Shown here: piece by piece, positions 16,652 through 26,574 of the stretch | How the letters are laid out: each line of letters starts with the position of its first letter | Numbering within the stretch: position 1 is the first letter of the stretch | Assembly: GCF_013402915.1 (NCBI RefSeq) | Contig: NC_050721.1 | Span: forward strand, 744,001 to 808,000 | Reading direction: 5' to 3' | Length of the DNA: 64,000 bases | Source of the DNA: Zygotorulaspora mrakii | Taxonomy: Eukaryota; Ascomycota; Saccharomycetes; Saccharomycetales; Saccharomycetaceae | Program-made: the position numbers and the translations under genes | The notes under the pieces: model-generated | Seen by the model: only the letters and a program-made list of their open reading frames with translations | Databases searched by the model: none | Told to the model about the DNA's origin: nothing

Positions 16652-19600
16652 ATGAAGAGTGACAATGTGGCGGAATCTGTGGTCTCAAGGCCTCAGAAAG
16701 CTGAGACGGATGTCACCGCTATATTCAAAAGAACGGAAGTCATAGGTCGTGGAAAGTTTGGCGTGGTTTACAAAGGTTATCATGTAAAGACCAAGCAAGT
16801 ATATGCAATCAAAGTGCTAAACCTCGACTCTGATGCAGACGAAGTCGATGATGTTCAGCGAGAGATACAGTTTTTGTCATCGATGAAACAGATACCTAAT
16901 ATTACACATTACTACGGATCGTATCTGAAGGATACCAGGCTATGGATTATTATAGAGTATTGTGCAGGGGGCTCTCTGAGAACATTACTGCGACCTGGGA
17001 AACTGGATGAGAAATACATTGGGGTAATAATGAGAGAGCTGCTTACCGCATTAAAATGCATCCACAAGGATAACGTTATACATCGTGATATCAAAGCTGC
17101 GAATGTCCTTATCTCCAACGAGGGTCAAGTAAAGCTATGCGATTTTGGTGTTGCCGCACAATTGAATCAGACAAGCGCAAGGCGACAAACGATGGCGGGT
17201 ACACCGTATTGGATGGCACCAGAAGTGATTATGGAAGGTGTATATTACGACACCAAAGTTGATATTTGGTCATTGGGAATCACTACTTATGAAGTTGCTA
17301 CTGGAAATCCGCCTTATTGCCAAGTTGAAGCTTTAAGGGCCATGCAACTGATTACAAAATCGAAACCACCAAGACTGGAAGGAAGGAACTACTCTACATT
17401 ATTGAAAGAATTTATTGCTCTCTGTTTAGATGAAGACCCAAAGGAGAGGTTATCTGCAGATGACCTTTTAAAGACTAAATTTATAAAAGCTCATCGAACA
17501 ACACCAGCTTCTATTTTAAAGCAACTAATATCAAGGTACCTATTGTTTAGAGAGAAAAACAAATCGGCAAGAGAGAGTGCTTTTTTGATAGAGGACGAAG
17601 GAAATCCAAACGTTAACGGAAATTCTGGCAAGGAAACAACGGGGAACAACAATAATTCATCTGCAGGTCAAGCTGTTGAAGTCGATGTGAAATGGGACTT
17701 TGATTCTTTGAGCTCTTCAGATTATATCATGGAAAATGATATCAATCCTGAAGAAATTCCAGAGGGATCAACACATGATTGGACAAGTACTCAAAGTGAG
17801 AAGTTCAACTTTGCATATCCTGACGAAGACCAGTACTATTATTATCCAACAAACAATTATAACAACGGAGGTAAGGTTTATCAAGGAACAACAATAGCTA
17901 AAAACCAACCAACAATTTATAATTCGACTTTGAATGCACCTTTGAGTCATAATAATACAATTGGCAATCAACTTAGTAAAAGAGTGAAAGCGACATATTC
18001 GAATACCACAACTGGTACCAACTCGTATAGCACTGCAAATAAAAAAACAGAGGCAAGAGCCCCCAAGATGCTATTAGAACTTTTTGAGGAGAATGCAGTA
18101 ATCAACGAAGGACAAGACGATTCGAACTTCTCTCGGATAAATAAAAACCTTACTCATTTGCATCTAGGTCCAGTTTCGGAAGATATCAGCTCGCCACCAA
18201 TTTCAGATGGAAACCTTGCACGCCCACATGCAGGCGTAATGAATAACACCTCATTGCATAGTCAAAGCACACCAGCGTTGCCATTGTTGCAGACAAAATT
18301 CAGTATTTCCTCCAAAGGTCCCAAAAGCTCCATAACCGCGGCCCCAACACCTATTGAAATCGAGATCCCGGAAGAACTACCTATCAGCACCGCGACACCA
18401 CATTCTATTAACGAAAAAGCATCCTCATCACAAACCAAACCTCGATCTTCAACTCTTGTTGCAAATTCAGGTTTACACTACAAACCACCACCGGGAATAT
18501 CCAGGAGATTAACCTTGGGAAATACTGCAAGCAGAGAAGTGAGTAACTCTAATTTTCGAGAGGAGGATGAGACTTATAAAGGGACTACTTTTAATAACTT
18601 TGACTCTTCAAAATTAAACAGTGTTTCTACCAGTTCGATCCCGACCAAGCAACATGCCTTAAAAAGTCCTTCTCCTAGCAAGATTTTCTTCAGCCATAAT
18701 TCTTCACCAACAAGAAAACCTGGGGGATCACCAAACCATAATAATAGCAACAATAACATGATGGGCCTAAGTAGTGGTAATGACGCAATACCGCCACCGT
18801 CGATGAAGCCTGTTGCTACATATTTTGAAAGTAAAGATGTACTCTTACAACCGCTGAACAACTCCAATTCCGCATCCGCAACGACAACAAATTCTAATGC
18901 TGTCTCCAACACAAACATTTCAGACGGCAACTACGGGAGTGAGAAAGAAGTTAGCAGGGTGAACAGAGATTTCAAACGTAATAATCCTAATTTAAAACTT
19001 CATATGCCGTTGCCTACAACTATTGCTCCGAATAAATTACTTGATACCACAGTCATTAGCACTAACCCCATAAGTGGTCCAGCGCCATCATCTAATGAAA
19101 ATATAAACCAGTTCGGTTTCAATACCAGTACTGCTAACATACCTATATCGATGACACCGATAAATGAAAAACATGTGGAGTTAGGTGCTGGGCTCAATTT
19201 AGGTAATACAAGTGGTAGTGGCACCAAACCAAAAAGAGTTCATAGCATATCAAACAGGAAGAACTCTCAATCTACCGAACCGTTTGGGTCCACACCAGGC
19301 AGCATAACAACGTCAAATAGTATCAATAATGTTCCCACTACTGCAACCATGTCCACAATAGCTGCCAATTCTGTCAATAGCAACAATGGGGCAAACACAC
19401 TTCCGCTAAGCAACAGCAACGTCATGTCTAGTGTGGTCACGCCGGCAGTGACAAATTCGCTTTCTTTGATGCCAGCACCGCCATCATCGCTAAACATGGA
19501 TTTTTTCATAGATCTGGACCCCAAAAGCTTCGAACCGCATAAATGGGTAGATCACAAGCCTCAGGTGCTCCAGGATCTCAATTTGCTGCTCAAGATGTTC

Positions 19601-19684
19601 GAAGATGGGCTTCCCGTGGTAAAAAACGCTCTCGAAAGACAGTTACATTCAAGTGACGCCATCCCAGATCGAGACCAATCTTGA
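16652..19684 (+). CDS. KIC1: Kic1, PAK/GCK-family Ser/Thr kinase of the RAM network
   Basis: 1010 residues from the ATG at 16652; the open frame continues four codons further upstream but without an ATG. The kinase domain spans about residues 25-280. It shows the glycine loop GRGKFGVV at 32-39, ATP-binding Lys54, the catalytic loop HRDIKAAN with Asp146, DFG with Asp164, and the activation segment GTPYWMAPE. The STE20/GCK-type motifs fit Kic1, which acts upstream of Cbk1 in the RAM pathway for cell integrity and polarised growth. The long C-terminal region is low complexity, rich in Asn, Ser and Thr, with a better-ordered acidic end from about residue 945. S. cerevisiae Kic1 has about 1080 residues, so this tail is somewhat shorter. 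Synteny with YHR102W supports the call. Confidence 0.95.
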   Translation: MKSDNVAESVVSRPQKAETDVTAIFKRTEVIGRGKFGVVYKGYHVKTKQVYAIKVLNLDSDADEVDDVQREIQFLSSMKQIPNITHYYGSYLKDTRLWIIIEYCAGGSLRTLLRPGKLDEKYIGVIMRELLTALKCIHKDNVIHRDIKAANVLISNEGQVKLCDFGVAAQLNQTSARRQTMAGTPYWMAPEVIMEGVYYDTKVDIWSLGITTYEVATGNPPYCQVEALRAMQLITKSKPPRLEGRNYSTLLKEFIALCLDEDPKERLSADDLLKTKFIKAHRTTPASILKQLISRYLLFREKNKSARESAFLIEDEGNPNVNGNSGKETTGNNNNSSAGQAVEVDVKWDFDSLSSSDYIMENDINPEEIPEGSTHDWTSTQSEKFNFAYPDEDQYYYYPTNNYNNGGKVYQGTTIAKNQPTIYNSTLNAPLSHNNTIGNQLSKRVKATYSNTTTGTNSYSTANKKTEARAPKMLLELFEENAVINEGQDDSNFSRINKNLTHLHLGPVSEDISSPPISDGNLARPHAGVMNNTSLHSQSTPALPLLQTKFSISSKGPKSSITAAPTPIEIEIPEELPISTATPHSINEKASSSQTKPRSSTLVANSGLHYKPPPGISRRLTLGNTASREVSNSNFREEDETYKGTTFNNFDSSKLNSVSTSSIPTKQHALKSPSPSKIFFSHNSSPTRKPGGSPNHNNSNNNMMGLSSGNDAIPPPSMKPVATYFESKDVLLQPLNNSNSASATTTNSNAVSNTNISDGNYGSEKEVSRVNRDFKRNNPNLKLHMPLPTTIAPNKLLDTTVISTNPISGPAPSSNENINQFGFNTSTANIPISMTPINEKHVELGAGLNLGNTSGSGTKPKRVHSISNRKNSQSTEPFGSTPGSITTSNSINNVPTTATMSTIAANSVNSNNGANTLPLSNSNVMSSVVTPAVTNSLSLMPAPPSSLNMDFFIDLDPKSFEPHKWVDHKPQVLQDLNLLLKMFEDGLPVVKNALERQLHSSDAIPDRDQS

Positions 19685-20187
19685 AAATCCTGTACCTATC
19701 TTCCATTTTATATTCTCATTCTAACAATTACGTAGCAAGAGCAAGCTTCAGCATTATCCGGTGCTTTAACTATTGCAATACCCGCTATATACTCATTAGC
19801 TCATTATATCACTATAACTACGCCAAACTATAAAATAAATCGCTGAACACGAAATGCCACGATAGCCAAGAATTTCTACGCAGTGATCTTCGAAACAAAT
19901 TTAGAAGCATAGAAAGATATACCGTCCTATCAGGAAAGTTGGTAAACAAAACGGAAAAACTGAGATTCAGGCCTAGGGTTATTTGCTAGTGGCTGTACAT
20001 CGAAGAACTTTCACGTTATTAGGGCTACGAACATCTAGAGACACATTGTGGAGACACTCATTTCACAAGGGCGAAGAATCTTTGTTTTTTCGAGACGCTA
20101 CTTTTTACTATCGTTAAGACCTTTTCATTCCTACCTAGGTTTGATCACTCTCGTTTCTTCAGTTTAACTCCTTAACCTTACAGTTTC
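19685..20187. other. KIC1-SBE2 intergenic region
   Basis: About 500 bp, holding the KIC1 3' region and the SBE2 promoter. It includes a pyrimidine-rich stretch (about 20084-20180) just before the SBE2 ATG. I see no RNA gene or clear factor site in it. Confidence 0.45.
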
Positions 20188-22671
20188 ATGATCCATTCCA
20201 CTAAAAAGAGTGGCAGCTCGGTCAAGCTGGACACTTTGAGGGAGGAGGAGAGTGACAATACTGGTGAAAAATCCTTGCGTGGCGAAGGCAGCCGGATTCA
20301 CTCGCTACCCAACCATGAAAAAGACTTTTCTGGCTCGCAAAAGGGAAGCTCGTCAAATAGCAGTGTCAGTGCCAATAGTAAGATGGTAGGGCTTGGTATT
20401 GCCAGAAGACCAAGCCATAACTTACTTTTAAACTCCGTGACTTGCGATGAACCAGTAGGAAATCATAACATACAGTTAGGACTTTCACAACCAAAGAAGA
20501 ATTTTGCAATAAAAAACGATAGGCCAATATCTAATGATTCGATTGCAACGCGGACATCCGAGCTCTTTTCTTCGAATTCTTCAGATGCAAATTCGGGAAA
20601 TTCTTCACTAGATAATGACAATGAAGGTAAAAAATTGAGACTCAATGGGTCTTCAACAGAGTTTCAGACAGAAGAAGAGAGCGATGAAACAGAAAACGCT
20701 TCGTCATATGATGCACTTTCATCTGCGCAAGGGAATACAACCAATTCAATAAGTCAAAGTTTGACTTTGAGTCATAAATCGGACAATAAATCTGTTTTAT
20801 CGAGAAATAGTACTCTAAAATCTTCTCAAAGTCAACAAGCAAGGTATTTCTTTTCTAATGGTAATGGGCCACATTCCCAAGTTTCGTTCTTCGACAGCAC
20901 CAGTAATTTTTCATCGCCTTTGAAGAAAGTAGGCTCAAATGAAAATGGCTTGCTAAACCTGAAGTTGCAATCTAAATCGCAACCTTCTCTACCAGCGACA
21001 TCTCCGTTATTCAATCACTTGAACAGCACATCGGCGATACCGACAAAAACAAGATTAACACCTTCTCAGAGATATCGCTTACGTAAAACGCAAAACGAGA
21101 CTGCCCTGATCAAATCGATTAGAAATAAAGAAAAGTACTATGACGAACAGGATAAAACCTTAGAAATACAAGAAGCAGATATTAACGACTCAGTAATATG
21201 GAATATCCCAATGGCATCGCATTCAACCAGTTCATTTTTGATGTCATCGAATCCAAAAGGACTTAAAAAATCTGACTCTACATCAAGCATTCCAACAGAA
21301 AACAAGAGAACAGTATATAATCAATCCATTTCTTCGTGTTCATTCCTGGATACTTATAGCATGCCAACATCTCCAATTCCTGGGGTCAACAAAACCAGTG
21401 ATTTTCAATACATGCAACAGGCAACGAAGAATATCTCTTCAGTATACTTACATTCCTCGCACAAATTATCCAAAAGTAAGCTGGATGATAGAACGGCTTC
21501 AGCTGATTTTTTACCAATGGAATTCAAGACAGCGAGTGATTTGGGCTTTGAAGATTTAGTACTTGTTTCGGAAGATAAACTAGATGTTACAAGCCATTCA
21601 AGACCGAGTTGGTTACCACCAAAGCTTCCCGATGAGAGAAAAATGCATGAAGAGCAAATCAGTAAAAGCACAAGCATGGCTTCAATAGAGCAACTGGATA
21701 GGAATAAACAGAATGAAGAGAGATTGCTGAAAGATGAAACAAATAGGCAAAAATTTATCTTATTATTGGATAGAGGCATTACAAGAAACTCTTCATCAGC
21801 AAGTTTGAAAAAAATCATATGGCAAACGGCATTCAGCTCAGAACTACGATATCAAATGTATAGCGAAATTCTGCAAAGTGAAGTTAAATTAATAACAGAA
21901 CAATATATGGAAAAATTCGAAGATGTTATGAATGTATTCGACAAAATGGATTTTCCTCGTAGTAAAGAGGCGGAAATCGAACAATTAATTGAGATTGGAA
22001 TCAAAAGAAAAATAGCTGGTAAGGAAAATGTATCTCCTGATCTTATTTTGATGCTAAAGCTCAAGGCCATATCCCAACAAGGGTTATTACCTGGTGATGA
22101 ATTATTGTTTCACCATTTTTTACTTGATCCGTCTTTCGAATCAAAAGCGCAAGTTTGGGAAACTGTAAATTTGATACAAATGACATGTTTCAATGACATT
22201 TGCAAAGAGAAATATGATAGCAAAATTTTGAATTCAAGGGGTATTGTTGCAAGTTATCTGCTTAGAGGTGACGATTTCAAAGATGAGTTTAATCCATTAG
22301 CATTGAACTCGTCGACATGGTGGAATGTTCTGGAGCGAATTCCTCATACACTCTTCATGTGGATTTTAGACATTATTGTAGTATCAAACTCACAATGTTT
22401 CAAAAAAAATCCGCTAATAAAGGAAAATTTCACGGGAAAAAGTTTCGAGTACTATAGATCAAAGCACGTTGTCACCAATTACAAAATTTTACTATCATTC
22501 ATACTAAATGTTTTGCTTAACTATCATTTTGGATTTAACGATCTTAAGAGCTTATCAAGTCTAGATGATCCTAACTTTTGCATTCCAGTACCTTTCGATC
22601 ATTTGTTGGATATGGGCTCTATAAACTCTTTTTTCATTAGGAAGTGGTTACATTATCACAAGAAATTTTAA
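20188..22671 (+). CDS. SBE2: Sbe2/Sbe22-type Golgi protein for bud cell-wall growth
   Basis: 827 residues; S. cerevisiae Sbe2 and Sbe22 have about 864 and 852. Only one copy is expected here because the two are whole-genome duplicates. The first 350 or so residues are low complexity, rich in Ser, Asn and Lys, consistent with a disordered, phosphorylated region. The last 300 or so residues (after about 520) are ordered, helical and contain the conserved end with many aromatic residues. No enzyme motif is visible. The family is described as transporting cell-wall components from the Golgi to the bud surface. The call rests on overall resemblance and on synteny: KIC1 before it (YHR102W-YHR103W) and YPQ2 after it (YDR351W-YDR352W). 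Confidence 0.9.
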   Translation: MIHSTKKSGSSVKLDTLREEESDNTGEKSLRGEGSRIHSLPNHEKDFSGSQKGSSSNSSVSANSKMVGLGIARRPSHNLLLNSVTCDEPVGNHNIQLGLSQPKKNFAIKNDRPISNDSIATRTSELFSSNSSDANSGNSSLDNDNEGKKLRLNGSSTEFQTEEESDETENASSYDALSSAQGNTTNSISQSLTLSHKSDNKSVLSRNSTLKSSQSQQARYFFSNGNGPHSQVSFFDSTSNFSSPLKKVGSNENGLLNLKLQSKSQPSLPATSPLFNHLNSTSAIPTKTRLTPSQRYRLRKTQNETALIKSIRNKEKYYDEQDKTLEIQEADINDSVIWNIPMASHSTSSFLMSSNPKGLKKSDSTSSIPTENKRTVYNQSISSCSFLDTYSMPTSPIPGVNKTSDFQYMQQATKNISSVYLHSSHKLSKSKLDDRTASADFLPMEFKTASDLGFEDLVLVSEDKLDVTSHSRPSWLPPKLPDERKMHEEQISKSTSMASIEQLDRNKQNEERLLKDETNRQKFILLLDRGITRNSSSASLKKIIWQTAFSSELRYQMYSEILQSEVKLITEQYMEKFEDVMNVFDKMDFPRSKEAEIEQLIEIGIKRKIAGKENVSPDLILMLKLKAISQQGLLPGDELLFHHFLLDPSFESKAQVWETVNLIQMTCFNDICKEKYDSKILNSRGIVASYLLRGDDFKDEFNPLALNSSTWWNVLERIPHTLFMWILDIIVVSNSQCFKKNPLIKENFTGKSFEYYRSKHVVTNYKILLSFILNVLLNYHFGFNDLKSLSSLDDPNFCIPVPFDHLLDMGSINSFFIRKWLHYHKKF

Positions 22672-22961
22672 TCGGTGCGCTTATAAGTAAGATTTATGTC
22701 ACAAAGAGAAGGATAACTCCCCACATGTAGTAATAGTTAACTTTAATACAGCTTTATATAGTAAGACTAATAAATTATCATATTCAATGACTCTTACGGA
22801 TACGGACCGGTTCTCATTCCTCGTGTTATCGGTTTGAAAAACATATAAGAAAAAGTGTACAATCTAAGAAATTCGCAATTGATAAAGAAAGTAAAAAGAG
22901 TGCGACCATCAGAAAACCAGCTACCAAAACACCAGAGATAAGGTCCTAGCAGATAACTAAC

Positions 22962-23927
22962 ATGTCATGTTCAGGGTCCATATGGTCTGTAATATCTAAA
23001 ATCAATGGCACTGCATCTTTTTGCAGTTCTTTCATATCGTTATTACCTCAAATAATCGAAACGTTCCGCGATAAGACTGTTGAGGGCCTATCACCATATT
23101 TTTTATTAGCATGGGTTGGTGGTGATATTACCTCTTTGATTGGGGCTATCCTGACCAACCAACTTATGTTTCAGGTTTTGCTAGCACTTTATTTCTTATG
23201 CAACGACCTGTTTGTCTGTGGTCAATATTACTACTATGGTGTGCTTCACGAAAATAAGTTAGCAACTACTGGTCACGAATCGAAGCCGATTTACGCAGAT
23301 GTGCCAGTCGAAGACTCACAGTCTGACAGCGATACAGTTCAAAGTGATGGGGCCACCATCGGAAATAGAAATACCCGCAAGGGTTTCTTGAGTGGCATAT
23401 TTGCCCTCTTTGGTAGCATCAGAAATACAAGTGCAATGCCATTGGACGACGTGATTCTCTCATTGGCAGCTCAAAAACCCACCGCTCCGGGAACAATCCC
23501 TGGCAATACCAATGGAACAGGCAGTACACTCGGAGCAACTTTCTCCTGGTTGGGGGCAACGTTTTACATAGGTGCACGTATCCCGCAGCTGTGGAAAAAC
23601 TATCAAAGAAAGTCAACCGACGGTATCTCTCCTTTCCTATTCGCAACAACACTGGTCGGCAATGTGACTTATAACATAAGTGTTCTGACAAGTTGTGCAT
23701 ATCGCGACAGTCCTGATAGAAAAGCGTTTCTGCTGAATGAGTTACCATTTATTCTGGGCTGCACAGTGACTATATTCTTTGATATGATATACTTTTACCA
23801 GCATTACGTTCTATACGCTAAAGATATGAAGATAAGAGCATATGAGCGTGAACACGCTCATCACCATCATCACCATCGCGATCTCGATCTCGATACAGAT
23901 GAAGCAAGGCCTCTGCTGCAAAACTGA
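22962..23927 (+). CDS. YPQ2: Ypq2-type PQ-loop vacuolar basic amino acid transporter
   Basis: 321 residues against about 317 in S. cerevisiae Ypq2 (YDR352W). Two PQ-loop motifs are visible: SLLPQIIETF near residues 27-36 and ARIPQLWKNY near 208-217. Each sits in a three-helix hydrophobic unit, giving seven predicted membrane spans. The middle (about 105-160) is a polar loop rich in Ser and Asp. The family exports or exchanges cationic amino acids (Lys, Arg, His) at the vacuole membrane. The C-terminal tail carries a run of six His followed by acidic residues and an acidic dileucine signal (EARPLL), which fits AP-3 sorting to the vacuole. It follows SBE2 in the same order as in S. cerevisiae chromosome IV. 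Confidence 0.93.
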   Translation: MSCSGSIWSVISKINGTASFCSSFISLLPQIIETFRDKTVEGLSPYFLLAWVGGDITSLIGAILTNQLMFQVLLALYFLCNDLFVCGQYYYYGVLHENKLATTGHESKPIYADVPVEDSQSDSDTVQSDGATIGNRNTRKGFLSGIFALFGSIRNTSAMPLDDVILSLAAQKPTAPGTIPGNTNGTGSTLGATFSWLGATFYIGARIPQLWKNYQRKSTDGISPFLFATTLVGNVTYNISVLTSCAYRDSPDRKAFLLNELPFILGCTVTIFFDMIYFYQHYVLYAKDMKIRAYEREHAHHHHHHRDLDLDTDEARPLLQN

Positions 23928-24247
23928 TCTAGCATGGACCCTTAAGTATTGAGCTATAGTACATAGATTTTTACAGATATAAATTTACTTTTCTGGGTTT
24001 GGATTCTGGATTCCCGATTCTTCCGCTAGATTGCTCACTCTCGATTGCTGATTTCCCTACCTCATTCCCACATATACTCCGGCGTCTCTTAGCAAGCAAG
24101 AGCTGGAAGCTGTTACGCTTCTTGAAATGTGGCTACGAGTAGCATCTCTTGATATCACTTCTTTAACGGATTTTCACCGTGATAAAGAAGAGCCCTCGGC
24201 GGCAAACCGGACTTAAACGAAGATAACAGCCGGAGAAGGCGGAGAAG

Positions 24248-24254
24248 CGGGTAA
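24248..24254 (-). promoter_or_regulatory. Reb1 site upstream of GRE3
   Basis: CGGGTAA, the complement of the Reb1 core TTACCCG, lies about 200 bp before the GRE3 ATG. Reb1 keeps promoters nucleosome-free, so the position is plausible. Confidence 0.55.
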
Positions 24255-24297
24255 CAATTACGTCCCCGCCTTAGCATCCCTTTAGGCATTTGAAAGG

Positions 24298-24305
24298 TAT
24301 ATAAG
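24298..24305 (+). promoter_or_regulatory. GRE3: TATA box of GRE3
   Basis: TATATAAG lies 156 bp before the chosen ATG, within the usual yeast range for a TATA element. A TATA-containing promoter fits a stress-regulated reductase. Confidence 0.55.
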
Positions 24306-24453
24306 GATAGAGTTTGACAGGTGAGATACGATCTAATTTCTCTTGGCAAAGCTTTCTCTTCCTCTTGAGAAATATTTTTGTTACAGAGAGGTATACAATC
24401 AGTTGGCTTGTGTTGAGGTCAGAAGACAGAGTAGTTGGAGAATATTAGGGAAA

Positions 24454-25443
24454 ATGTCAGACATTGTCACTTTGAACAATGGTATGAAGATGCCTTTGGT
24501 AGGGCTAGGCTGCTGGAAAATTGATAACGATATTTGCGCTGATCAAGTGTACAATGCAATCAAGCTAGGGTATAGGCTGTTCGACGGAGCTCAGGATTAC
24601 GGGAACGAAAAAGAAGTGGGTCAGGGTATCCGCAGAGCGATCGATGAGGGAGTCGTGGAAAGGCAAGAGCTGTTTGTAGTGTCCAAGTTGTGGAACAGCT
24701 TCCACCACCCTGCAAACGTGAGAAAGGCGTTGAAAAGGACTCTGGACGATATGGGTTTGGATTATTTGGACTTGTTTTATATCCATTTTCCAATTGCCTT
24801 CAAATTTGTGCCACTCGAGGAGAAATACCCGCCAGGCTTTTACACCGGTGAAGAGGAGGAGAAAAATGGCACGATCGGCTTGGAAAATGTGACTATTCTG
24901 GACACTTACAGGGCTCTGGAGAAACTGGTTGATGAAGGGTTGATCAAGTCAATTGGTATTTCGAATTTTTCAGGGTCGATCATTATGGACTTGTTGCGTG
25001 GTTGCTCCATTAAGCCAGTTGCCTTACAGATTGAACACCACCCGTATCTAACCCAAGAACATCTGATCAAGTACGTTCAGAATGAGGGCATTCAGGTTGT
25101 AGCTTATTCGTCCTTTGGCCCACAGTCTTTCATCGAGCTGGGAATGGAACTAGCGAAGACAACACCCAAACTGTTCGAAAATCCCACTGTTGAAAAAATT
25201 GCTAAGAAGTATGGGGCAAACGTTACAGCTTCTCAGGTATTGTTGAGATGGGCAACACAAAGAGACATTGCAGTTATTCCCAAATCCTCAAAAAAGGAAA
25301 GGTTGTTGGAGAATTTAAACGTCAATAAAATATTGACTTTGACGCAGGATGAACTGGACCAAATTTCAAGTCTAAACAAGAACATTAGGTTCAATGACCC
25401 ATTTACTTGGAACGACAAAGTTATGCTCCCTATCTTTGACTAG
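24454..25443 (+). CDS. GRE3: Gre3, NADPH-dependent aldose (xylose) reductase
   Basis: 329 residues; S. cerevisiae Gre3 has 327. The frame is open 37 codons further upstream, but the first ATG is at 24454 and the protein then starts [10 protein letters not shown], aligning with Gre3. It is an aldo-keto reductase (AKR) barrel in the cytosol that reduces methylglyoxal and sugars such as xylose to the alcohols using NADPH. The catalytic tetrad is visible: Asp44, Tyr49 ([10 protein letters not shown]), Lys78 (VSKLW) and His111 (YIHFP). The cofactor-binding segment [10 protein letters not shown] near residue 270 has the basic residues that favour NADPH. Synteny places it as YHR104W. Confidence 0.96.
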   Translation: MSDIVTLNNGMKMPLVGLGCWKIDNDICADQVYNAIKLGYRLFDGAQDYGNEKEVGQGIRRAIDEGVVERQELFVVSKLWNSFHHPANVRKALKRTLDDMGLDYLDLFYIHFPIAFKFVPLEEKYPPGFYTGEEEEKNGTIGLENVTILDTYRALEKLVDEGLIKSIGISNFSGSIIMDLLRGCSIKPVALQIEHHPYLTQEHLIKYVQNEGIQVVAYSSFGPQSFIELGMELAKTTPKLFENPTVEKIAKKYGANVTASQVLLRWATQRDIAVIPKSSKKERLLENLNVNKILTLTQDELDQISSLNKNIRFNDPFTWNDKVMLPIFD

Positions 25444-25774
25444 GTGTTCATGTTCATGATGTATATGACTTTATGATATACACGATATATAGGATATCTG
25501 TAATACATATGATATTGCTTGCTTGCTTGACCGCAAAGAACAACACGACTTTTTCGCTGAACAATGGAGTACGCAGCAATAGTAGACTAGTTCATCTTTC
25601 TACTCACTTTGGTATTCCCTTACTCTACTAAACGAGCCGTTCGCGTGCTGCTCTATGATCGCTTCTCTTTGACAAATAGGCTTCTCAAACTGATAAATTC
25701 AGCGAGAAAGGGCCAGTTCAAAAGTTGTGGGGTGCGCAGCCTATAGGATCGAAGATACGCTGCATTGCAGAGCC
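25444..25774. other. GRE3-YPT35 intergenic region
   Basis: About 330 bp. I see AT-rich termination-type sequence just after GRE3 and no recognisable regulatory site or RNA gene. Confidence 0.45.
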
Positions 25775-26281
25775 ATGAATCAGAAAATTAGTGTTTTGAC
25801 ACCAGAACCGATTAAGCTGGTCGAAGATGATGGTGTAGATGAGGCTACGAGCTCGGAAAATGAATGGAAATCTTCCTTTCAAAGGGTCTATGTAAGTGAT
25901 TGCACCATAGTGAATGGTGAAAACGGTACCAAATTTGCTGTTTGGAAAGTAACTATGATCTTGCAAAATAGCCAGGAAAATACTGCTTGTTGTTCCAGTG
26001 TTGTAACGTATATGAGATATACAGATTTTGCAAATTTCAGAGATGTACTTCTGCAAAGAGCGCCATCACAGCACACTGAGATACCAAATTTGCCTCCAAA
26101 GGTGAAATGGTACGATGCATGGAGACACCAGGATGTTAATCTGAACAAGAACTGGTTAGCTAGAAGGAGACAGGGCCTCGAGTTTTTTTTAAATCATGTA
26201 ATGCTGAATAGAGATTTATTTGACATCGCCAAAGAGTTGATACTAGAGTTTATGGACAAGAAGGGTTCCGAAGATCACTGA
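25775..26281 (+). CDS. YPT35: Ypt35, PX-domain endosomal protein
   Basis: 168 residues from the first ATG at 25775; the frame is open 16 codons upstream without an ATG. S. cerevisiae Ypt35 has about 214 residues, so the N-terminal part is shorter here. A PX domain covers about residues 35-160. The strand segment RVYVSDCTIV, the ARG-containing ridge VVTYMRYTDFANFRD and the proline-rich loop NLPPKVKW fit a domain that binds phosphatidylinositol 3-phosphate. Ypt35 sits on endosomes and vacuoles and recruits Vps13 to them through a Pro-containing motif in its N-terminal extension. The short tail before the PX domain here contains LTPEPIKLV, a possible equivalent. Confidence 0.88.
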   Translation: MNQKISVLTPEPIKLVEDDGVDEATSSENEWKSSFQRVYVSDCTIVNGENGTKFAVWKVTMILQNSQENTACCSSVVTYMRYTDFANFRDVLLQRAPSQHTEIPNLPPKVKWYDAWRHQDVNLNKNWLARRRQGLEFFLNHVMLNRDLFDIAKELILEFMDKKGSEDH

Positions 26282-26367
26282 AAGAGAGAGATAGCGTATG
26301 AAACATAGTGCCACTCGCATAAGTATGCCACCGGAGATCTGATCTCCACATACCTTTGTTCAGATGC

Positions 26368-26374
26368 TTAGTAA
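26368..26374. promoter_or_regulatory. TRR1: Yap1 response element in the TRR1 promoter
   Basis: TTAGTAA is the complement of TTACTAA, an exact Yap1 site, 207 bp before the TRR1 ATG. In S. cerevisiae TRR1 is induced by peroxide through Yap1 and Skn7, so site and gene agree. Confidence 0.65.
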
Positions 26375-26430
26375 AAAAAAAATCACATCATAGCGTGGGG
26401 CTTGCAATCGCTTACTGAGTTGTTCGCGTT

Positions 26431-26463
26431 GGCTCGGCCTGTCTTTTCACGGTCGAGGCGAGA
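26431..26463 (+). promoter_or_regulatory. TRR1: Skn7-like elements in the TRR1 promoter
   Basis: GGCTCGGC (26431-26438) and GGCGAGA (26457-26463) resemble described Skn7 oxidative-stress motifs (GGCNNGGC and GGCGAGAT types). They lie between the Yap1 site and a TATAAATA box at 26512-26519. The motif is loosely defined, so confidence is moderate. Confidence 0.45.
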
Positions 26464-26511
26464 CTATCATGGTGGATTGGATTATAAAGAAATTTTTGAC
26501 GAGAGATATCG

Positions 26512-26519
26512 TATAAATA
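26512..26519 (+). promoter_or_regulatory. TRR1: TATA box of TRR1
   Basis: TATAAATA lies 63 bp before the upstream ATG (26575) and 117 bp before the internal ATG (26629). Start sites scattered downstream of it could give transcripts with or without the first ATG. Confidence 0.5.
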
Positions 26520-26574
26520 GTTGAAATATATTCTTGTGTAATTCGAGTGTAATATATTATTTGTTCACCTGTGT

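Larger units (their letters stand above)
23928..24453. other. YPQ2-GRE3 intergenic region
   Basis: About 525 bp serving as the GRE3 promoter. It contains a Reb1 site (24248-24254) and a TATA box (24298-24305), described separately. I looked for exact stress-response elements (AGGGG or CCCCT), as expected for a stress-induced GRE3, and found none. Confidence 0.5.
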
